This document shows positions 22,524 to 30,779 of a stretch of DNA of 64,000 bases, piece by piece. A program made the translations under genes and the position numbers. This DNA is from a virus: positions 1 through 64,000 of the IMG/VR virus record IMGVR_UViG_3300010354_000069. One strand, written 5' to 3'. The notes beneath the pieces were generated by a model. The model was not told the origin of the DNA, searched no databases, and saw nothing but the letters and a program-made list of their open reading frames with translations. Position 1 is the stretch's first letter. Each line of letters starts with the position of its first letter.

Positions 22524-23235
22524 CCTTAGTAACTGGCGGCAATACCTAGGTGTGCTGCACGTGGGCACATTGTGGAATATTCAGCGCCGTGGTGCTGGTG
22601 GCAGCTCTAAGTACCCTGGAAACTTCGTTCCTGAAATTCCGCGCAACCTCATGCTGCGCTTTACAGAGGAACAAGACACGGTAGTAGATCTGTTTGCCGG
22701 ATCGGAAACCACGGCTGATGTCTGTGCCGAGTTGAACAGGCACTACGAAGGATGCGACCTACGGCCGTATAGTCCTCGTACAGCGCAAGGCGATGCCAGA
22801 TCTTGGCAGCCTCAGCAGAAAGCACAGCTTGTAATTCTGCATCCGCCATACGCCAATATCATCAACTACAACGATAAGCTGCAACCCAACAGCATGGATT
22901 TGTCATTGGAGCCGGAAGACTTTCTTGACGCGTTTAGCCATGTTGTCTACAACGCAGTCAGCATGACTAAACCCGGTGGTTACATTGCCCTTGTCATGGG
23001 AGACCTGTACAAAAGCGGCGAGTACTACCCACTTGGTTTCAAGTCCATGGAATTGCTACGACTACACCCAGAACTACTGTTGAAGGGTACGGTCGTAAAA
23101 AACTTTGGTGACGAAGTAAAGAACAAAGGTCGCTTCAAAAACCTTTGGTTCTACCGAGCGCTAAAAAACCGCTTGTTCGTTCTCGAGCACGAATACGTGT
23201 TCGTATTCAAGAAGAAAGACTACAAACGCAAGTGA
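22513..23235 (+). CDS. DNA methyltransferase-like protein
   Basis: This 240-residue protein has the order of an amino-methyltransferase: FVPEIPRNLMLRF (motif X-like), VVDLFAGSETTADVC (motif I), HYEGCDL (motif II), LVILHPPYANII (motif IV, PPY catalytic) and GGYIALVMGDLY. PPY points to N6-adenine or N4-cytosine methylation of DNA. No target recognition domain or restriction enzyme is visible, so it may be a solitary protective methyltransferase or act on nucleotides. The start overlaps the membrane microprotein. Confidence 0.7.
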   Translation: MGLDLSNWRQYLGVLHVGTLWNIQRRGAGGSSKYPGNFVPEIPRNLMLRFTEEQDTVVDLFAGSETTADVCAELNRHYEGCDLRPYSPRTAQGDARSWQPQQKAQLVILHPPYANIINYNDKLQPNSMDLSLEPEDFLDAFSHVVYNAVSMTKPGGYIALVMGDLYKSGEYYPLGFKSMELLRLHPELLLKGTVVKNFGDEVKNKGRFKNLWFYRALKNRLFVLEHEYVFVFKKKDYKRK

Positions 23236-24044
23236 CCCAAATGCTTCACGGTAATCGTGAGCTGATGGTTGCAAGCACGGGCGGCGCAAAGCTGCTGGTT
23301 ATGTCAGACGGTGAAATTCCGGAAACGGAGTTCATCGGCCTGTGGCATCGACGCAAGCTAAAACCCGAACCTATTGCAATCCTCAACCCACCCACCAAAC
23401 CCTCCAAGGATTTCAAACCTGTTGCTGGTCATTTCCTGCTGTTTGATCAGGAACACAAACCGTACAAGGACGGCCTTACCAAGGAATGGTCAGCTTGGGC
23501 TCGCTCTAACAAAGTAGTTGTAACTACACTGCGAGAAGTACGCCCTGAACTGATCTATCAGTCTTTGATCGGCGGCGTTTTTGACATCACGTTCAGCGAA
23601 GAAGCAGCTGAATGGTACGTCCGCGTAGTAGGCACCAGCCTGATGCGGCAGCAGTGCGAAATGGACAAGCTGCAAATGTGCGGTATTGACCAAGTTGACC
23701 TTGAAACTGCAGTGCGCGTTATCGGCGGTGCCGAAGACGTCAAAGCCGAGCGCATTCTCAAAGCACTGGGTACGGCAAAAGCCTGTGCGCTGGTGCTGGA
23801 TGTGACGGCAAACAACGCCTACAGGTTGTTTACCTACTTAGAGATTCCTCTGCGCAACCGCAAGAGTCCATGGCTGATCGCCTTGCTGGCCTTGCGGCGC
23901 GCAATGGAAATCAAGACTCTGGATTCGCAAAGTGCGCTGCAACTGTTTGTACAGTACTGCTACCAAGCAAAGCGCAAAGGAGATGACTTAGGCCCTATGA
24001 CAGACATACTGCGAATCGCCCGCTTGGATACTAGCCGTGGATAA
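23232..24044 (+). CDS. Probable clamp loader delta-like subunit (HolA-like)
   Basis: GTG 23232 overlaps the methyltransferase stop (GTGA). The protein begins with a Rossmann-like half (LMVASTGGAKLLVM, GHFLLFDQ, VVVTTLREV). It is followed by helices matching the delta pattern: an EEAAEWYVRVVGTSLMRQQ helix, CEMDKLQMCG, DLETAVRVIGGAEDVKAERI, ALGTAKACALVLD and RLFTYLE, plus an LIALLALRRAMEIK collar. Delta opens the beta ring and has no functional P-loop; none is seen here. Sequence identity to HolA is low, but dnaN and dnaX in the same block make the role likely. Confidence 0.5.
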   Translation: MTQMLHGNRELMVASTGGAKLLVMSDGEIPETEFIGLWHRRKLKPEPIAILNPPTKPSKDFKPVAGHFLLFDQEHKPYKDGLTKEWSAWARSNKVVVTTLREVRPELIYQSLIGGVFDITFSEEAAEWYVRVVGTSLMRQQCEMDKLQMCGIDQVDLETAVRVIGGAEDVKAERILKALGTAKACALVLDVTANNAYRLFTYLEIPLRNRKSPWLIALLALRRAMEIKTLDSQSALQLFVQYCYQAKRKGDDLGPMTDILRIARLDTSRG

Positions 24045-24516
24045 TATTGAACTTGACCTTGAAGGTGGGATTATCACCTTTCACGGTACGTACAAGCCTA
24101 CTGCAGGACCACTGCCAACCCTGACTTACACTTTGCGTGGGCTTTGGTTGCACGAAGAGATGCCAATCAGCATTGTCTTTGAAGCAACCAAAGTACCCAC
24201 TCATGGGGGTGAGTTGATTTTCCACAAGTACGAGGGGGCATCCGTTGTACATCCCGGTCAAGCCAAGTACCGCTACTTTACGGTTGCTGGACTGGCGGGT
24301 ATGATACTCTCACCGGAACACCTCAAACAAGCAGGTAACATCGACATGTTCTGGTACTTGGCTCCCGGCGCCAACCAACGGTTGGTAGCGGAAAAGTATC
24401 CGAACCACCCCTGGGTAGACGTTTCCGACGTCTTGAACAACTACCCACCCATGACGCTGGTACTCGCGTCTCCTGACCCCCTACCCGATGATTCACAAGG
24501 AGTCTCCACCCCGTGA
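24037..24516 (+). CDS. Hypothetical protein (159 aa)
   Basis: GTG 24037 overlaps the previous gene by eight bases. The protein is beta-rich (IELDLEGGIITFHGTY and similar strands), with no cysteines, membrane segment or nucleotide-binding motif, and ends in a Pro/Asp-rich tail. An AAGGAG site in its 3' end (24498-24503) serves the following gene. No family recognised. The tight overlap with delta-like and ssDNA-binding-like genes suggests a replication role. Confidence 0.55.
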   Translation: MDNIELDLEGGIITFHGTYKPTAGPLPTLTYTLRGLWLHEEMPISIVFEATKVPTHGGELIFHKYEGASVVHPGQAKYRYFTVAGLAGMILSPEHLKQAGNIDMFWYLAPGANQRLVAEKYPNHPWVDVSDVLNNYPPMTLVLASPDPLPDDSQGVSTP

Positions 24517-25475
24517 GCAATGAAAACGCTCTCACGACCAATGGCGGTAACGTACCGCTCGACGTTGTAACCAGCAAGAGGGTTGACCTCAGCCGCATTT
24601 ACGCACAGATGCAGGCCATGGAAGCCGCCAGCCGCGGCGGTGGCGGCGGTGGCGGCGGTCAGTACAGCATGGTCGGCAAGACCAAAATCGAAGTCAACAA
24701 GAACGGCTCGTTCCTGTTTACCGACCCCTTCAGCGGCCGTAGCGTGGGGCACAAGAACATCACCATCGTCCCGGTCGAAGTAAAGTTCCAGCTGCAGCGC
24801 TGGCTTGCCGACGGTGAAGAGATTCCCGGCATTAACCCGGATAATATCAAGGGACCACTTTGCCGCACTGCCAGCTTTACGGATCCAGTCGAAAAGACTA
24901 CGAACACCGAAGGTTGGTTCCCGTTTCCGGCAATGTCACCTTTCCACGCGACGAAGATGCTACCGGACATCAGCGGCACCAACGGTCCCGACGGCCAGTC
25001 CGGCGAGACCAAGTGCTCCACCTGCCAGTACGCCCGCCAAGGCGTCAAAGGCGAGGAAGCTCGGTGCAAGCCCACCGGCATGCTGGAGTGCGTGGTGTTC
25101 AAGGTTGGTGACGACTGGCTGGTCGACGCCGAGGGCAACCCGCAGCCTATCTACGGTGTGGTCAAGCTGTCGCAGGTCAACATCATCTCCTTCAGTGAGT
25201 ATCTTGATCAGCTGAAGAAGGTGCACAAGGTGAACCTGCCGCAGATTGCCATTTGCATGATGGAGTCCAACAAGGTCAGCCAGGGTGGTAGGACTTACGC
25301 TCGCGTGAACTTCCACCCCGTTGGCCGTGTCACGGAAGAGATTACGGCTATGGTTGACAAGGCCATCGAGAAGACCGAGGCCATTCTCAACGAAGCTCGC
25401 AACAAGGAAGACGACAACGACGGCGCAATCGTCGAAGCCTCTGCCTCGTCGCGGAAGTCCGGCAACCCCTTCTAA
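24513..25475 (+). CDS. Candidate single-stranded DNA-binding protein
   Basis: This 320-residue protein has an N-terminal polyglycine run (eight Gly near 42-49), a central domain with a Cys cluster (CSTC ... RC ... C, ~168-193) and an acidic C-terminal region ending GNPF. A disordered tail ending in Pro-Phe is characteristic of SSB proteins that recruit partners, and a zinc-containing core recalls T4 gp32-like proteins. The gene is markedly GC-rich compared with its neighbours, with a strong AAGGAG site, consistent with high expression. No SSB is otherwise visible in the block. This is an inference; a recombination mediator is an alternative. Confidence 0.45.
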   Translation: MSNENALTTNGGNVPLDVVTSKRVDLSRIYAQMQAMEAASRGGGGGGGGQYSMVGKTKIEVNKNGSFLFTDPFSGRSVGHKNITIVPVEVKFQLQRWLADGEEIPGINPDNIKGPLCRTASFTDPVEKTTNTEGWFPFPAMSPFHATKMLPDISGTNGPDGQSGETKCSTCQYARQGVKGEEARCKPTGMLECVVFKVGDDWLVDAEGNPQPIYGVVKLSQVNIISFSEYLDQLKKVHKVNLPQIAICMMESNKVSQGGRTYARVNFHPVGRVTEEITAMVDKAIEKTEAILNEARNKEDDNDGAIVEASASSRKSGNPF

Positions 25476-25486
25476 GGAGATCAGGA

Positions 25487-25512
25487 CAGGGCAGGTAGCA
25501 ATACCTGCCCTG
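25487..25512 (+). other. Intergenic hairpin with GCAA tetraloop
   Basis: An 11-bp perfect stem CAGGGCAGGTA / TACCTGCCCTG (25487-25497, 25502-25512) closes on a GCAA (GNRA-type) loop. It is followed by CTTGCTAC, not by a T-run. It lies after the putative SSB gene and may limit or protect that abundant mRNA rather than end it. Confidence 0.65.
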
Positions 25513-25526
25513 CTTGCTACAACACC

Positions 25527-26156
25527 ATGAACATCGTCTACTTCGATCACGAAACGTCTGGTCTCAGCCCTCTTGAAGGAGCTGAGCCCATCGAAATCGC
25601 CGCTATCATGTTGGACCCGGATCTAACTGAGATCAGCCGATTTGGTCCCCGCCTCATGCGCTGCAACAAGCCCGAGCTAGCCAACCACAAGGCCATTGCT
25701 GTCAGTGGACACACGCTGGACGAGATTCAAGCGATTGGCGAAGACCCCGCGCTAGTGTACGTCGAGTTCGTGACTTGGGTAATCGAGAACAGTAATGGTG
25801 CCAAAGTGTTGCCGGCGGGACACAATGTTCAGTTTGACATCCAGTTCCTTCGCTGGGCTTTCAAGGAGTACCTGCCTGATCTGGATTACGAAAAGGTCTT
25901 TGACTACCACAGCATCTGCACGTTCGTAGTCAGTTACTTCAAGAAGGTAATTTGCGAGCGCACCACCAAATCGGACGGTAGCAAGCTGAAGTGCAATCTT
26001 ACAGCACTTGGCAAGTACTACCGTCTTGAGCATGACGCACACCAAGCCATGGGCGACGTTGAAGTCGGCGTGCAATTGATGCGTATCCTCAAAGATGAAA
26101 TGCTCGGTTTGTCTGGCGTTCAGGTTGCTGGCAGCTTGCCTTCCAACTCAATGTAA
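25527..26156 (+). CDS. DEDDh-family 3'-5' exonuclease (DnaQ-like)
   Basis: This 209-residue protein has exo I FDHETSGL (Asp7 and Glu9), exo II GHNVQFDIQFL with a catalytic Asp, and exo III HQAMGDVEVG (His-x4-Asp). These form the DEDDh active site of proofreading and RNase T-like exonucleases. The phage polymerase already has its own exonuclease, so this may act in repair, recombination or on RNA. ATG 25527 has no clear ribosome binding site after the upstream hairpin. Glu9 sits in D-H-E rather than the common D-x-E-T; the T also follows here, so the site appears intact. Confidence 0.88.
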   Translation: MNIVYFDHETSGLSPLEGAEPIEIAAIMLDPDLTEISRFGPRLMRCNKPELANHKAIAVSGHTLDEIQAIGEDPALVYVEFVTWVIENSNGAKVLPAGHNVQFDIQFLRWAFKEYLPDLDYEKVFDYHSICTFVVSYFKKVICERTTKSDGSKLKCNLTALGKYYRLEHDAHQAMGDVEVGVQLMRILKDEMLGLSGVQVAGSLPSNSM

Positions 26157-26168
26157 TGAGGTACCTAC

Positions 26169-27686
26169 ATGTATACGGTCCGTTACGACGGGCACGTAGC
26201 CGAGATTGTTCCTAAGCTTCCGGATATTATTGCGGAAGCTCTCAGCAACAAGCTTTGCTATGAACCCAAAGGGGCGGAGTTTTCGCCCAATCACAAGTCT
26301 CGTCGTTGGCGTATGGTCAACGGCAAACGGGTCTTCAACAATCGCGCCACCTGGGACGGCAAAATTCGCTTGTTCAAGAAGGGTCAGCGCAACAATAGCT
26401 TTCCCAGCGGTCTGCTGGTCGAAGCGTTGACTACACTTGGCCCTCTCAAGCTGAACATGAACGTCGTAATGCAGCAACTGACCGCACCCGCGGCACAGAC
26501 TCTGGACGGTCGTCAAATCACGCTAAAGGGCAAAAGTTTTGCAATTCAACTGCGCGACTACCAAAAGGAAGTAGTAGACGCTTTGATCAACGCCCCGTTC
26601 GGCCGCGCTATGGCTGAGTCACCTACGGGATCTGGCAAAAGTGTAATCATTGGGGAGCTCTGCACAAAGTTTCCGGCCATGCACACTCTGATCACTGTGC
26701 CTAGCAAAAGCCTGATGTACCAGACCTCAAGCGATCTGGAAGCCATGCTGGGTGAACCTGTTGGTCGTTATGGCGACGGCATTTTTGAGCTTCACCGTGT
26801 GACCGTAGCCATCATCGACAGTTTGCGCGAAGGGGCAGATACCCCCAAAGCCAAGAGCTGGCTTGAAAGCATCGGTTTGTGGATCATTGATGAAAGCCAT
26901 ATGTCCGCTGCTGACAGCTATTTGCACGTGTCAGGCTTTCTACCCAACACTGAGCGTCGCTTCGGAGTTTCGGCAACAATCTACCGCGAAGACGGTGCCG
27001 AGATGGTGTTTCACGGATTGGTAGGCCCGCTTGCTATCAAGATAGATCCAATGCGCTTGATTGATGCTGGTTATTTGGCACGACCAAATATTGAGATGCA
27101 CATCATCGATCACGACACACAGTCGAGTAGCAGGACCAAGCCAAAGTACGACACCGTATACAAGAATCAGGTAGTCAACAACAGTGACCGTAACGACCTG
27201 ATCTTTGCCCAAGCCCAGCGTTGTCTGGAAGAGAATCTGACTCCGTGTCTGATTCTTATCAAAGACTTGGAACACGGACAGACACTACAAGACATGATTT
27301 CCCACTTGGGTCCTACAGCTTATCTGCAGGGACAGGATTCGCAAACCACGCGGGAAACGGTTGTTCACCAGTTTCAGTCCGGGACCATTCCGTTCTTGGT
27401 TGCCAGCACCATCTTTGACGTTGGTGTGGACCTTCCGGAAGTTCGCTCCGTCATTCTTGCCGGTGCGGGCAAATCAGCTGCGCGTGCAATTCAGCGGGTA
27501 GGGCGTGGTCTTCGCAAGACCAGTCAGAAGAGTGAAGTACTCGTCGTTGACTTCGAAGATCGAGAAGCACATTTTCTGCTGATGCACAGCAATGAGCGTA
27601 TGTGGTGGTATCGTGAGTATTACCCCGGCTGTGTCACTCGCGTACGCAATGGCGTACCGCTAAGGGATCTTGGCCTAGGTTTCTGA
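26169..27686 (+). CDS. Superfamily 2 DNA helicase (UvsW/RecG-like DEAD box)
   Basis: This 505-residue helicase has an N-terminal domain of ~125 residues, then IQLRDYQKEVVDAL (Q-like), motif I SPTGSGKS, motif Ia TVPSKSL and motif II IIDESHM. Motif III VSATIYRED and a second domain with TIFDVGVDLPEVRSVIL (V) and QRVGRGLRK (VI) follow. The layout resembles T4 UvsW, which handles branched DNA and R-loops. It follows GAGGTACCTAC at good distance. With the SNF2-type and UvrD-type proteins it provides DNA unwinding, as no DnaB-type helicase is visible in the window. Confidence 0.85.
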   Translation: MYTVRYDGHVAEIVPKLPDIIAEALSNKLCYEPKGAEFSPNHKSRRWRMVNGKRVFNNRATWDGKIRLFKKGQRNNSFPSGLLVEALTTLGPLKLNMNVVMQQLTAPAAQTLDGRQITLKGKSFAIQLRDYQKEVVDALINAPFGRAMAESPTGSGKSVIIGELCTKFPAMHTLITVPSKSLMYQTSSDLEAMLGEPVGRYGDGIFELHRVTVAIIDSLREGADTPKAKSWLESIGLWIIDESHMSAADSYLHVSGFLPNTERRFGVSATIYREDGAEMVFHGLVGPLAIKIDPMRLIDAGYLARPNIEMHIIDHDTQSSSRTKPKYDTVYKNQVVNNSDRNDLIFAQAQRCLEENLTPCLILIKDLEHGQTLQDMISHLGPTAYLQGQDSQTTRETVVHQFQSGTIPFLVASTIFDVGVDLPEVRSVILAGAGKSAARAIQRVGRGLRKTSQKSEVLVVDFEDREAHFLLMHSNERMWWYREYYPGCVTRVRNGVPLRDLGLGF

Positions 27687-27695
27687 GGTAGAGAC

Positions 27696-28943
27696 ATGGA
27701 AAGCGTATGGAAAGACCTGCGCGATGAAATTGAGTCCAGCATCAGCATCGGTATGCTGGCCAAAACGAACCGTACGCGAATTCCTTGCCCTTTCCACAAT
27801 AGCGTTGCACCAGACATGCAAATCCTGCACCACGAGAACAAGTGGCGGTGTTGGGGCAAGTGCTCGTCTACGCATCCTGGAAAGCGCAGTATCTTTGATT
27901 GGGTGATGCTGGAACAAGGAGTAGACTTTGGTGCTGCTTTCAAAATTCTTGCTGAAGAAGCTGGAATCTCAGTAGCACCGAACAAAGAGCGCACCAAGAT
28001 TCTGTCAGAGGTGCAGGACTTTTACTACGAGGAGCTACAAACCAACGACAAGGCAAAGGCATACCTTACACGAAGGGGCTTTGGTGACCAGCTGATCTTT
28101 CAGCGACGTCTGGGGTTTGCCAGCTCTGACTCCATGCCCCCAGTAAGTATTCGTGATCTGGACCGAGTGGGTTTAATGGTCCCGGGAATGTATGGCCCAT
28201 ACCTGCATTTTCAGGACCGTCTGGTCTACCCGGTCTACGACATGAAGTACAACCTGGTTCAGATGCAAGGTAGGCTTATTGCACCGGCGCGCAACGAGAG
28301 TACACCCAAGTACAAGGCTCTGCCTGAAGACAAGGTGGAGTTGCGCGGTCGCAGCATTTACCAGTGTCTTGCCGGGGAAGAGCTACTCAAGCGCACGGAC
28401 ATCAAAGACATCATTCTTTGTGAAGGGTGGCCTGACAGGGAAACCTTATTTGCTTGGGGTTTCAACAGCGTATCCCTATTTGGCAACAAAGGTATTAGCA
28501 GGCACGCGCACAAATTCAAGAATGTGGAGCGTATTCACGTAATTCTTGATCCTGATGAGGCCAGCCAAAGCCATGTCTTGAACGAGCTTTACACATTGCA
28601 GTGTCGCCTCCCTGAAGTTGATATTCGCAATGTGAAGTTGGATACCGATGGCATGGACCTGAATGACTGGGCCGTTTCCGGCAGAGTAGGCCAACCATTG
28701 GGACGCTTTGGCAATACGGACAAGATCGAACAGCTGCAGATAATGCTGAACAACAGCAAACCGTTGCTGGAAGATCTTGTCGATACTTGGGCAAGTAACA
28801 GGAGTTACTGGCAGATGCTGCTGTCCGCCATCAGCTGTAGCCCTGACAGCGAACGATATGTTGCGCAGTTTGCCACAGCGGTAAATGAAAGCACGCATAC
28901 TGTAAAGTTTGCCATGAACATGGTCGCGGGAGACAATCAATGA
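27696..28943 (+). CDS. dnaG: DnaG-type primase
   Basis: Synthesises RNA primers for replication. An N-terminal zinc-binding domain has CPFHN ... WRCWGKC (Cys-x2-His ... Cys-x3-Cys, ~29-57). It is followed by the catalytic core with RLGFASSD, QDRLVYPVYD, and TOPRIM motifs ILCEGWPDRETLFAWG (catalytic Glu) and HVILDPDEAS (DxD). Length (415) is short: the helicase-interaction domain of DnaG is reduced. The gene lies between the UvsW-like helicase and small genes, ending in an ATGA overlap. Confidence 0.9.
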   Translation: MESVWKDLRDEIESSISIGMLAKTNRTRIPCPFHNSVAPDMQILHHENKWRCWGKCSSTHPGKRSIFDWVMLEQGVDFGAAFKILAEEAGISVAPNKERTKILSEVQDFYYEELQTNDKAKAYLTRRGFGDQLIFQRRLGFASSDSMPPVSIRDLDRVGLMVPGMYGPYLHFQDRLVYPVYDMKYNLVQMQGRLIAPARNESTPKYKALPEDKVELRGRSIYQCLAGEELLKRTDIKDIILCEGWPDRETLFAWGFNSVSLFGNKGISRHAHKFKNVERIHVILDPDEASQSHVLNELYTLQCRLPEVDIRNVKLDTDGMDLNDWAVSGRVGQPLGRFGNTDKIEQLQIMLNNSKPLLEDLVDTWASNRSYWQMLLSAISCSPDSERYVAQFATAVNESTHTVKFAMNMVAGDNQ

Positions 28944-29209
28944 TCATTCGCCCTGGACAAGGTCCTGCACCAGACCCCTTTCGGGCGACGGTGGACCCTC
29001 TCAACGGTACTACTCGAATTGAACATGACTCTGGAGTGGAAGTCATGATCACGTCAAAAGGTACTGTCCACCTGCGGGATGGTCAGGGTGTGGTAATACA
29101 GACCAAACCCGGAGCAATCTTGGAGATTGCAGCCAAGGAATTGCATTTCTATACTGAAGAACAGCCAAAGTTCTTCAAGGTAGAAACAGTGAAACAGAAT
29201 GAGCAGTAA
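28940..29209 (+). CDS. Small beta-rich protein (89 aa)
   Basis: ATG 28940 overlaps the primase stop. The protein is almost entirely short beta strands with Gly turns (DSGVEVMITSKGTVHLRDGQGVVIQTKP and similar), a pattern seen in the triple-stranded spike helix of tail proteins such as gp5. The charged Lys/Glu C-terminal tail is unlike a spike. A structural role would be out of place in a replication block, so the function is uncertain. Confidence 0.5.
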   Translation: MIIRPGQGPAPDPFRATVDPLNGTTRIEHDSGVEVMITSKGTVHLRDGQGVVIQTKPGAILEIAAKELHFYTEEQPKFFKVETVKQNEQ

Positions 29210-29855
29210 CTACAAGACCAATGCCAAGCTCTTGGGAGCGGGTGCACTGGTTAGTGCAGTAGTAGTAGCGGTCACGCTGTTGTATGCAAAAAGTTGCGGG
29301 CACGAACAAGCTTTTGTGCCTGTGGCAACACCGCAACCACGGGTAACCACTACTTCAACTGCTACTGCTAGTACGGCAGTTGCACAGACCGTCACCGTAC
29401 GAATAAAAAGACCAAAGAAGGTTATCGCTAAAAGCAGTGCTGATACCAAACCGGAGCCCGCGGAGGGGCTATCAGAAGAAGAGATAGTGGTAGAGGTGAC
29501 GCAGCACGCCACTGCTTCGGCAATGGCTGCTGCCACCTCTTCTGTTACGCAAGAGCCCGAGGAGACCTCAGTAGCTTCAGGAAGACAAGACAGTGACCTG
29601 ACCGATGCCAGTCGATGGGGCTTTGGAGCAGGTTTGGTACAGGGCACCGTGTTTGTTGACTATCAGCTGATCAGACAGCGCATATTGAACCAAGAACTTT
29701 CTCTGGATGTTCAAGCAAACCACGTACAGGCCGGCGCTGGTCTGGCAATTACAGTGACCGGCCCAGTGTTCGTGGAAACTGGTTTGAGTTTCCCATACAC
29801 AAGTACGGCGCAACCTGTTCCCTATTTGGGAGCAGGTCTTCGGCTGAGGTTTTGA
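29199..29855 (+). CDS. Membrane-anchored protein with beta C-terminal domain
   Basis: This 218-residue protein has one N-terminal hydrophobic helix (about residues 11-30, GAGALVSAVVVAVTLLY) after a short basic start. A long Thr/Ser/Ala- and Pro-rich linker follows (~40-130). The C-terminal ~80 residues alternate hydrophobic residues and end in Phe (LGAGLRLRF). It resembles an anchored outer-face protein, possibly porin-like at the C-terminus. That would suit a Gram-negative host, though the similarity is weak. Function unknown. It starts inside the previous gene by an 11-base overlap. Confidence 0.5.
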   Translation: MSSNYKTNAKLLGAGALVSAVVVAVTLLYAKSCGHEQAFVPVATPQPRVTTTSTATASTAVAQTVTVRIKRPKKVIAKSSADTKPEPAEGLSEEEIVVEVTQHATASAMAAATSSVTQEPEETSVASGRQDSDLTDASRWGFGAGLVQGTVFVDYQLIRQRILNQELSLDVQANHVQAGAGLAITVTGPVFVETGLSFPYTSTAQPVPYLGAGLRLRF

Positions 29856-29857
29856 TT

Positions 29858-30046
29858 GTGACAGAAAACGAGTACTGGCAACCTGCCAGACGCGGTGAGG
29901 TAGCGTGTACTCACGGTGTAGGACACCCACTACCAAGGCAACGCGATCCAGTACACGGCTGTGACGGTTGTTGCAGCCGTGAAGATTTTCCGGGACGAAG
30001 AGATGAGCAACCCACCAAAAACAAAGAAACTGATAGGTCTGGATGA
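29858..30046 (+). CDS. Small Cys/His protein (HGCDGCC type)
   Basis: GTG 29858 lies eight bases after GAGG; the frame ends inside the RNase HII gene. The 62-residue product has CTHGVGHP and HGCDGCC, a short metal-binding-like arrangement that I know from many small actinophage proteins of unknown function. The C-terminal basic part (RRDEQPTKNKETDRSG) overlaps the next gene and may not matter. It is probably a zinc-binding microprotein. It is the best single hint of an actinobacterial host, though weak. Confidence 0.5.
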   Translation: MTENEYWQPARRGEVACTHGVGHPLPRQRDPVHGCDGCCSREDFPGRRDEQPTKNKETDRSG

Positions 30047-30761
30047 AGTAGGTTGGGGTGCCGTAGCGGGTCCGATGGTAATCTGTGCTACCTACGTTCC
30101 TACTGAGCATTGGGACCTTCTTCGGTCTTGGGGCTTTCGAGACACAAAAAGACTTGGCAGCAAGCTGAAGTTTACAAACCACAAGCGTCTGCGCGTGTCC
30201 GATCACATAGGCGAAGCCTTGGCACACCGCCTGGACGACACGGAAGAAAGCCTGGCAAGCTGGTGCATTGTGCCGGTTGACCCAATTACCATTGATTTGC
30301 TAACACCAGCCGTTGCCAAGAACCGCGCGTACAGACGAGCAGTAATGATGATGCTGGCTGCAAATGGTTGGGGCATGGATGAAGTTGAAGTCTTGGTTGA
30401 CGGCAAGTTTCCTGCAAAGTTACTGCCTAAAGAAATAGAGCAGGACACTATCCCTACGGCCGATGCGCTAGTACTGCCCGCAGCGGTAGCCAGCGTGCTA
30501 GCCAAAGCTTATCGAGACCCGTACATGCGCAAGCTCGGCACACTGTACCCCGCGTTTGGTTTTGACAAGAACAAAGGCTACCCCACCAAGGAACACATGG
30601 ATATCTTGCTCAGGCATGGTCCAATCAAGGGAATTCACCGAACCCACTACCTCAAGAAATGGCTGATGAACTACTATGCTCGTACAGCCCCTAGCAAGAA
30701 ACCCCCACTACCCCGTTGGCTGCACGAGTCCGGATTTCTGTCCGAAGGCTATGGCGCCTGA
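30003..30761 (+). CDS. rnhB: Ribonuclease HII
   Basis: Cleaves the RNA strand of RNA-DNA hybrids, for example primers and misincorporated ribonucleotides. GLDEVGWGAVAGPMV (Asp14, Glu15) is the RNase HII signature. A third acidic residue sits in VLVDGKF and a fourth in ASVLAKAYRD. The usual GSGYPTD/KGY is represented by KNKGYPTKEH, and IHRTHYLKKW is near the C-terminus. Length 252. ATG 30003 fits the homologous start; GTG 29961 would add 14 residues. It can remove primers made by the phage primase, as the polymerase lacks a 5'-3' exonuclease. Confidence 0.92.
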   Translation: MSNPPKTKKLIGLDEVGWGAVAGPMVICATYVPTEHWDLLRSWGFRDTKRLGSKLKFTNHKRLRVSDHIGEALAHRLDDTEESLASWCIVPVDPITIDLLTPAVAKNRAYRRAVMMMLAANGWGMDEVEVLVDGKFPAKLLPKEIEQDTIPTADALVLPAAVASVLAKAYRDPYMRKLGTLYPAFGFDKNKGYPTKEHMDILLRHGPIKGIHRTHYLKKWLMNYYARTAPSKKPPLPRWLHESGFLSEGYGA

Positions 30762-30779
30762 TCATAAGGATTGATACGC

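Noticed and set aside
25000-25550. Leftward 196-residue frame over the SSB-like gene
   Set aside because: A GC-rich gene produces long antisense frames. No start signal, no motif and no leftward neighbours.
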